Shown: piece after piece, positions 59,575 to 64,000 of the stretch
Position numbering within the stretch: the first letter of the stretch is position 1
How the letters are laid out: the number at the start of each line of letters is the position of its first letter
Assembly: GCF_000719285.1 (NCBI RefSeq)
Contig: NZ_JOFS01000001.1
Span: 124,001 to 188,000 of the forward strand
DNA length: 64,000 nt
DNA from: Streptomyces bicolor
GTDB lineage: Bacteria > Actinomycetota > Actinomycetes > Streptomycetales > Streptomycetaceae
Direction: 5' to 3'
Program-made: the position numbers and the translations under genes
Notes under the pieces: generated by a model
Database searches by the model: none
What the model saw: only the letters and a program-made list of their open reading frames with translations
What the model was told of the DNA's origin: nothing

Positions 59575-61380
59575 ATGGCCACTCCCCTGTCCGACACCCC
59601 TCTGTCCCCGCTCAAGACCGTTGCCGTCGTCGGCCTCGGCACCATGGGCACCGGTATCGCCGAAGTCCTGGCCAAGGCCGGGCGCGAGGTGGTCGGTATC
59701 GACATCAGCGAGGCCGCGGCCGCCCGGTCCGTCGCCGCCCTGGAGGCCTCGACCGCCCGCGCCGTGGAGCGCGGCCGGCTGACCGAGGAGGACCGCGCCG
59801 AGGCCCTCGCGCGCGTCCGTACCTCCACCGATCTGCGGGCCGCGGCCGACGCGGACCTGGTCATCGAGGTGGCTCCGGAGTCGTACGAGATCAAGCAGCA
59901 GATCTTCCGCGAGCTGGACGGGATCGTGCGCCCCGAGACGATCCTGGCGACCGGCACCAACGCCCTCTCGGTCACGCGCCTGGCCGCCGACTCCGCCCGC
60001 CCCGAGCGGGTGCTGGGTCTGCACTTCTTCAACCCGGCGCCGGCGATGCGGCTGGTCGAGGTCGTCTCCTGCGTGCTGACCGCGCCGCAGGCCGTCTCCG
60101 CGGTCACCAACCTCGCCCTGGACCTCGGCAAGGAGCCCGTCGCGGTCGGCGACCGGCCCGGATTCGTCGCCGACGGGCTGCTGTTCGGGTACCTCAACCA
60201 GGCCGCCGCGATGTACGAGGCCAAGTACGCCTCCCGCGAGGACATCGACGCCGCGATGCGGCTGGGCTGCGGGCTCCCGATGGGGCCGCTGGCGCTGCTC
60301 GACCTGATCGGCGTCGACACCGCGCGCACGGTCCTGGAGGCCATGTACGCCGAGTCCCGCGACCGGCTGCACGCCCCCGCCCCGATCCTCAAGCAGCTCA
60401 GCGAGGCGGGCCTGACGGGCCGTAAGTCGGGCCGTGGCTTCTACACCTACGAGGCGCCGGGCAGCGCCACCGTCGTGCGGGACGCGCTGACGCCGCTGGA
60501 GGGCACCGCCCTCACCGCCGGCCGTACGGTCCGCTCCGTCGGTGTCGCGGGCTCCGGCACCATGGCCTCCGGGATCGCCGAGGTCTTCGCGAAGGCGGGA
60601 TACGAGGTCGTGCTGGCCGCCCGCAGCGAGGAGAAGGCGCAGGCCGCCAAGGCCCGTATCGGCAAGTCGCTCTCCCGCTCCGTCGACAAGGGGCGGATGA
60701 CCGCCGAGGCGGCCGCGCGGACCCTGGACCTGATCACCGCGGCGGGTTCCTACGACGCCTTCGCCGACGTCGACCTGGCCGTCGAGGCCGTCGCCGAGGA
60801 CCTGGAGATCAAGCGGCAGCTGTTCGCGACGCTGGACAAGGTCTGCAAGCCGGGCGCGGTGCTGGCCACCACCACCTCGTCACTGCCCGTCGTCGCCTGC
60901 GCCCGGGCCACCTCGCGTCCGCAGGACGTGATCGGCATGCACTTCTTCAACCCGGCGCCGGCGATGAAGCTGGTCGAGGTCGTCCGTACGGTGCTGACCG
61001 CCGACGACGTCCACGCGACGGTCCGCGAGGTCTGCGGCAAGATCAGGAAGCACGCCGTGGACTGCGGTGACCGGGCCGGATTCATCGTCAACGCGCTGCT
61101 GTTCCCGTACCTGAACAATGCGATCAAGATGGTGCAGGAGCACTACGCGTCGCTCGACGACATCGACGCGGCGATGAAGCTGGGCGGCGGCTACCCGATG
61201 GGCCCGTTCGAGCTGCTGGACGTCGTCGGACTCGACGTCTCCCTCGCGATCGAGAAGGTCCTGCACCGCGAGTTCCGCGACCCCGGCCTCGCTCCCGCGC
61301 CGCTCCTGGAGCACCTGGTGGCCGCGGGCTGCCTCGGCCGCAAGACGGGCCGCGGCTTCCGTGAATATGCCCGCCGCTGA
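59575..61380 (+). CDS. hcd: Tandem-duplicated 3-hydroxyacyl-CoA dehydrogenase
   Basis: 601 residues made of two full 3-hydroxyacyl-CoA/3-hydroxybutyryl-CoA dehydrogenase units. Each has an NAD-binding Rossmann start (AVVGLGTMGTGIAEVLAKAG at about 16; GVAGSGTMASGIAEVFAKAG at about 323), HFFNPAPAM (about 150 and 457) with the catalytic His, and a C-terminal dimerisation domain with GxxPMGPLALLDLIG / GGYPMGPFELLDVVG. Normal single enzymes are about 285-300 residues. Oxidises 3-hydroxyacyl-CoA or supplies acetoacetyl-CoA reduction products for the ethylmalonyl-CoA pathway with ccr nearby. GGAG lies 6 bases upstream of ATG 59575. Confidence 0.93.
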   Translation: MATPLSDTPLSPLKTVAVVGLGTMGTGIAEVLAKAGREVVGIDISEAAAARSVAALEASTARAVERGRLTEEDRAEALARVRTSTDLRAAADADLVIEVAPESYEIKQQIFRELDGIVRPETILATGTNALSVTRLAADSARPERVLGLHFFNPAPAMRLVEVVSCVLTAPQAVSAVTNLALDLGKEPVAVGDRPGFVADGLLFGYLNQAAAMYEAKYASREDIDAAMRLGCGLPMGPLALLDLIGVDTARTVLEAMYAESRDRLHAPAPILKQLSEAGLTGRKSGRGFYTYEAPGSATVVRDALTPLEGTALTAGRTVRSVGVAGSGTMASGIAEVFAKAGYEVVLAARSEEKAQAAKARIGKSLSRSVDKGRMTAEAAARTLDLITAAGSYDAFADVDLAVEAVAEDLEIKRQLFATLDKVCKPGAVLATTTSSLPVVACARATSRPQDVIGMHFFNPAPAMKLVEVVRTVLTADDVHATVREVCGKIRKHAVDCGDRAGFIVNALLFPYLNNAIKMVQEHYASLDDIDAAMKLGGGYPMGPFELLDVVGLDVSLAIEKVLHREFRDPGLAPAPLLEHLVAAGCLGRKTGRGFREYARR

Positions 61381-61444
61381 CGGCATCGGCGACTGGTTCA
61401 GAGGCGACCGGGACTGGGGCGGACTGCTCGACCCGGCCGGAGGG

Positions 61445-61467
61445 CCCCCGCCCGGCGAGGGCGGGGG
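61445..61467 (+). terminator. Terminator after hcd
   Basis: CCCCCGCCC and GGGCGGGGG, an exact 9-bp stem with 5-base loop, 64 bases after the hcd stop and before the TetR gene. Confidence 0.75.
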
Positions 61468-61516
61468 AAACCCCGTACATGCGCATCAAGCTGCGCACAT
61501 GCAGTACGTTCGGGTC

Positions 61517-62329
61517 ATGTCCCAGCCCGCCAAGTCCTCACGTACACCAGCTACGCCCGACACGCCGGAAAGTGCCGCAGGCAGTCGCGCGGCGGCCCAG
61601 CGGCTCAAGATGCGCCGTGAACTGGCGGCCGCGGCGATGGAGCTGTTCGCGACCAAGGGGTACGAGGCGACCACCGTCGACGAGATCGCGGCCGCGGCCG
61701 GGGTCGCCCGCCGCACGTTCTTCCGCCACTTCCGCTCCAAGGAAGAGGCCATCTTCCCGGACCACGACGACACGCTGATCCGTGCGGAGGCGGTGCTCAA
61801 CGCGGCCCCCGCGCACGAGCACCCGCTCGACACCGTGTGCCGTGGCATCAAGGAAGTCATGAAGATGTACGCCGCCCGGCCGGAGATCTCCGTCGCCCGC
61901 TACAAGCTCACGCGCGAGGTGCCCACCCTGCGTGAGGCGGAGATCGCGTCGGTGGCCCGCTACGAGCGCCTCTTCACCCGCTATCTCCTCGGCCACTTCG
62001 ACGAGCACGCCCACGACGACGACGCCAACGACGACCCGCTGCTGGCCGAGGTCGCCGCGTCCGCGGTGGTCACCGCGCACAACCACGTCCTGCGGCGCTG
62101 GCTGCGCGCGGGCGGCCAGGGTGACGTGGAGGCGCAGCTCGACCACGCCTTCGCGATCGTACGCAGGACGTTCGGGACGGGCATCGGGGCCGGCCGGGAC
62201 ACCGCGCCACGTACGACGCAGGCCTCCGTGGCCTCGGAGGGGGAGGTACTGGTGGCGGTGGCCAGGACCGACGCTCCGCTCGACGAAGTGATGCGGACGA
62301 TCGAACAGGCGCTGAAGGAGCGGGTCTAG
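61517..62329 (+). CDS. TetR family transcriptional regulator
   Basis: 270 residues. The helix-turn-helix domain is at about 32-80 (MRRELAAAAMELFATKGYEA, VDEIAAAAGVARRTFFRHF) and the ligand domain follows to the end, with an Asp-rich loop (HAHDDDANDDP). It sits between hcd and ccr, where its likely ligand is an acyl-CoA. Candidate sites are the TAC-Y-CGC-Y-GGT motifs upstream of hcd and ccr. ATG 61517 is preferred although its ribosome-binding site is weak; ATG 61502 is in frame. Confidence 0.88.
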   Translation: MSQPAKSSRTPATPDTPESAAGSRAAAQRLKMRRELAAAAMELFATKGYEATTVDEIAAAAGVARRTFFRHFRSKEEAIFPDHDDTLIRAEAVLNAAPAHEHPLDTVCRGIKEVMKMYAARPEISVARYKLTREVPTLREAEIASVARYERLFTRYLLGHFDEHAHDDDANDDPLLAEVAASAVVTAHNHVLRRWLRAGGQGDVEAQLDHAFAIVRRTFGTGIGAGRDTAPRTTQASVASEGEVLVAVARTDAPLDEVMRTIEQALKERV

Positions 62330-62438
62330 GGAGTCGCCGAGCATCTCCCCGGTGGCTCCCGCACGGGAACCATTTCGTATGCCTGTCCGTCCTCCAGGTC
62401 GACAGGATCTTCATGGTGCGCGACGGAAGTGAGTTGCC

Positions 62439-62657
62439 ATGCAGGCGAACGACCCGACCAAGCTCGAAGCCACGCTGGCCGACGGGCGGCGCATGACCCT
62501 GTCCCTTCCCTCGACGGACGCCAAGTGGGCCGCCGACGGCATCCAGGGCCTGCGCACCGTCGCGCCCACCCACACGGGCCGCGGCGAGGAACCCCCGGCT
62601 CTGCCGGAAGAGCCCGCACTGCCGCTGCAGATCGCGCTGCTCGGTCTGGGGGCGTAG
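62439..62657 (+). CDS. Small hypothetical protein
   Basis: 72-residue protein, unrecognised. It begins MQANDPTKLEATLADGRRMT and ends with a hydrophobic stretch (LPLQIALLGLGA) of only about 10 residues. Codon use is Streptomyces-like and a weak GGAAGTGAG lies before the ATG. No signal peptide or domain is seen. Lies 109 bases after the TetR gene with a short hairpin between (62354-62371), so it could be cotranscribed or be spurious. Confidence 0.5.
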   Translation: MQANDPTKLEATLADGRRMTLSLPSTDAKWAADGIQGLRTVAPTHTGRGEEPPALPEEPALPLQIALLGLGA

Positions 62658-62941
62658 CGGTCCGGGTGGCCCGAGGCCGCGCCGCCTCGCCCCACCGCCG
62701 TGCGGGCTGATCGATACGGCTCCCCCGCCCAACCCCGGTGACCCCGTGGCGCCGGCCTGATCCGCCGGACAACCCCTGACCCCGGCGCCGGCCGGGCCCA
62801 GCATGTTCTACGGGCTCACCAAAGCTCCCTCCAGGTCATGGACAACGCCCTTGCGCGTGCGGAAGCCGCGGATGGTGATGGCCATGTACCTGGCGTGTCT
62901 GGCAGATGCCCTCCAGGTGACCGATAGCACCCGATTAGCAC

Positions 62942-62955
62942 CTACTCGCCGGTAG
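62942..62955 (+). promoter_or_regulatory. TetR-type operator candidate upstream of ccr
   Basis: CTACTCGCCGGTAG, near-palindromic (10 of 14), directly before the -35 TTGATC of the ccr promoter. Shares TAC-Y-CGC-Y-GGT with the hcd site. Confidence 0.6.
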
Positions 62956-62957
62956 CT

Positions 62958-62986
62958 TTGATCGATCATCGCTCATTTGTTACGTA
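62958..62986 (+). promoter_or_regulatory. Candidate ccr promoter
   Basis: TTGATC (62958-62963), 17 bases, TACGTA (62981-62986). The spacing is ideal; TACGTA lies inside TTACGTAA (62980-62987), an 8-base palindrome. The operator candidate lies just upstream. Confidence 0.55.
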
Positions 62987-63284
62987 AAGATTTCATCTGA
63001 GGGCAAGTTCTGGCACCCAGTGCCTTGTCAGGTGACACGCGGTGCCATACGTTGAAGGAGTCCGGGCGGCCGGCGTGCAGAGACCTTTCGTACGCCGGCT
63101 GTCCCCGCAAGCCCTCCCCGGGGCCTGCGCGCCCGGCGCCTGCGTCACAGGCAACCTCCCGCGCCACAAAGCGCTGCCGAACAGCACAACAGCCGAACCG
63201 ACGGCAATCACCAAAAACCCTCAGCAGCACCGACGTAACCCTCAGCACCCCTCCCTCAGGGTGCGCATCGCCGGAGGCAACACC

Positions 63285-64000
63285 GTGACCGTGAAGGACA
63301 TCCTGGACGCGATCCAGTCGCCCGACTCGACGCCGGACGACTTCGCCGCCCTGCCGCTCCCCGAGTCGTACCGCGCGATCACCGTGCACAAGGACGAGAC
63401 GGAGATGTTCGCGGGCCTTCAGACCCGCGACAAGGACCCGCGCAAGTCGATCCACCTCGACGAGGTTCCGCTGCCCGAGCTCGGCCCGGGCGAGGCCCTG
63501 GTGGCCGTCATGGCCTCCTCGGTCAACTACAACTCGGTGTGGACCTCGATCTTCGAGCCGCTGTCCACCTTCGGGTTCCTGGAGCGCTACGGCCGCACCA
63601 GCGAGCTGGCCAAGCGCCACGACCTGCCGTACCACATCATCGGCTCCGACCTCGCGGGCGTCGTCCTGCGCACCGGCCCGGGAGTCAACTCCTGGAAGCC
63701 CGGTGACGAGGTCGTCGCGCACTGTCTGTCCGTCGAGCTGGAGTCCAGCGACGGCCACAACGACACCATGCTCGACCCCGAGCAGCGCATCTGGGGCTTC
63801 GAGACCAACTTCGGCGGCCTCGCCGAGATCGCGCTCGTCAAGTCCAACCAGCTGATGCCGAAGCCCGGTCACCTGAGCTGGGAGGAGGCCGCCGCACCGG
63901 GTCTGGTGAACTCCACCGCGTACCGGCAGCTGGTCTCCCGCAACGGCGCCGGCATGAAGCAGGGCGACAACGTCCTGATCTGGGGCGCGAGCGGCGGACT
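63285..64000 (+). CDS. ccr: Crotonyl-CoA carboxylase/reductase, N-terminal part (cut by window end)
   Basis: Incomplete at its 3 prime end; 238 residues visible of about 445. Starts at GTG 63285 after GGAGG (MTVKDILDAIQSPDSTPDDF). Family features: LPLPESYRAITVHKDE, MASSVNYNSVWTSIFEP, HIIGSDLAGVVLRTGPGV, CHLSVE-type region DEVVAHCLSVELES and RIWGFETNFGGLAE, with the NADPH-binding start NVLIWGASGG at the very end. It reductively carboxylates crotonyl-CoA to ethylmalonyl-CoA, the key step of the ethylmalonyl-CoA pathway and a source of polyketide extender units. Confidence 0.95.
   Translation, partial: MTVKDILDAIQSPDSTPDDFAALPLPESYRAITVHKDETEMFAGLQTRDKDPRKSIHLDEVPLPELGPGEALVAVMASSVNYNSVWTSIFEPLSTFGFLERYGRTSELAKRHDLPYHIIGSDLAGVVLRTGPGVNSWKPGDEVVAHCLSVELESSDGHNDTMLDPEQRIWGFETNFGGLAEIALVKSNQLMPKPGHLSWEEAAAPGLVNSTAYRQLVSRNGAGMKQGDNVLIWGASGG

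Larger units (their letters stand above)
62658..63284 (+). other. Long ccr upstream region, 627 bases, no gene
   Basis: No open frame with family features. Contents: a GC-rich stretch with repeated GGCGCCGGCC (62750-62800), then an AT-richer section from 62910 holding the operator candidate (62942-62955) and promoter (62958-62986), and a leader of about 300 bases before ccr ending in GGAGG. The long leader may carry regulatory RNA structure, not evident by eye. Confidence 0.6.

Overview
The window is typical Streptomyces chromosome: very high GC, G/C-rich third codon positions, many GTG starts, stop/start overlaps of the ATGA/GTGA type, and recognisable actinobacterial families on both strands. 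From memory (not searched), gas vesicle genes at one end and crotonyl-CoA carboxylase/reductase at the other match the arrangement in S. coelicolor. No rRNA, tRNA, CRISPR array, insertion sequence or prophage was seen.

Layout. 1-5 kb: a His-rich membrane protein, a DJ-1/PfpI protein and a large-subunit catalase form a coupled peroxide-defence operon, followed by a DUF6158 protein and a bacterial eRF1-like protein. 5-10 kb: ABC-F protein, histidine phosphatase, PAP2-diacylglycerol kinase fusion, methyltransferase, small membrane protein. 10-20 kb: one long minus-strand run with NADH dehydrogenase-like protein, transketolase and LigD polymerase, then ten gas vesicle genes gvpO-A-F-G-Y-Z-J-L-S-K, nearly all linked by overlapping stops and starts. 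20-26.5 kb: enolase-superfamily enzyme, holin-like protein, VOC protein, an arginase-like protein lacking the usual histidine ligands, DUF6204, GNAT, LapA-like protein and a secreted CocE/NonD hydrolase.

26.6-35 kb: a minus-strand peptide-use cluster (substrate-binding lipoprotein, fused DppB-DppC permease, M55 D-aminopeptidase, M20 and S9 peptidases, LD-carboxypeptidase) resembling the Bacillus dpp/ykf murein-peptide system, but with no ATPase gene and a possible deletion scar. 35.2-38.2 kb: cobalamin riboswitch and cbiMNQO cobalt transporter. 38.2-39.7 kb: a Rox-type rifampicin monooxygenase behind a rifamycin-associated element. 39.9-41.8 kb: APC permease and universal stress protein.

41.9-48.1 kb is the least familiar part. 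A frameshifted haem/iron binding lipoprotein gene is divergent from four secreted proteins: one with a probable Htaa domain and three carrying four copies of a neocarzinostatin-like, two-disulfide module ending in a TRxDH motif. Two of these have LAXTG sortase signals. Two near-consensus DmdR/IdeR iron boxes sit upstream, so this looks like an iron-repressed cell-wall haem/iron capture system whose own ABC importer is damaged or missing.

48-64 kb: methyltransferase, SpoIIE-type phosphatase, an MFS exporter fused to carboxypeptidase-regulatory-like domains, SRPBCC protein, an Rv2578c-family radical SAM protein behind a LexA box, secreted tripeptidyl aminopeptidase-like hydrolase, RidA-like, GNAT and HEAT-repeat proteins, then the ethylmalonyl-CoA pathway block: a duplicated 3-hydroxyacyl-CoA dehydrogenase, a TetR regulator and ccr, which is cut by the window end. 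A common TTAC-N6-GTAA-like motif precedes hcd, ccr and the CocE hydrolase.
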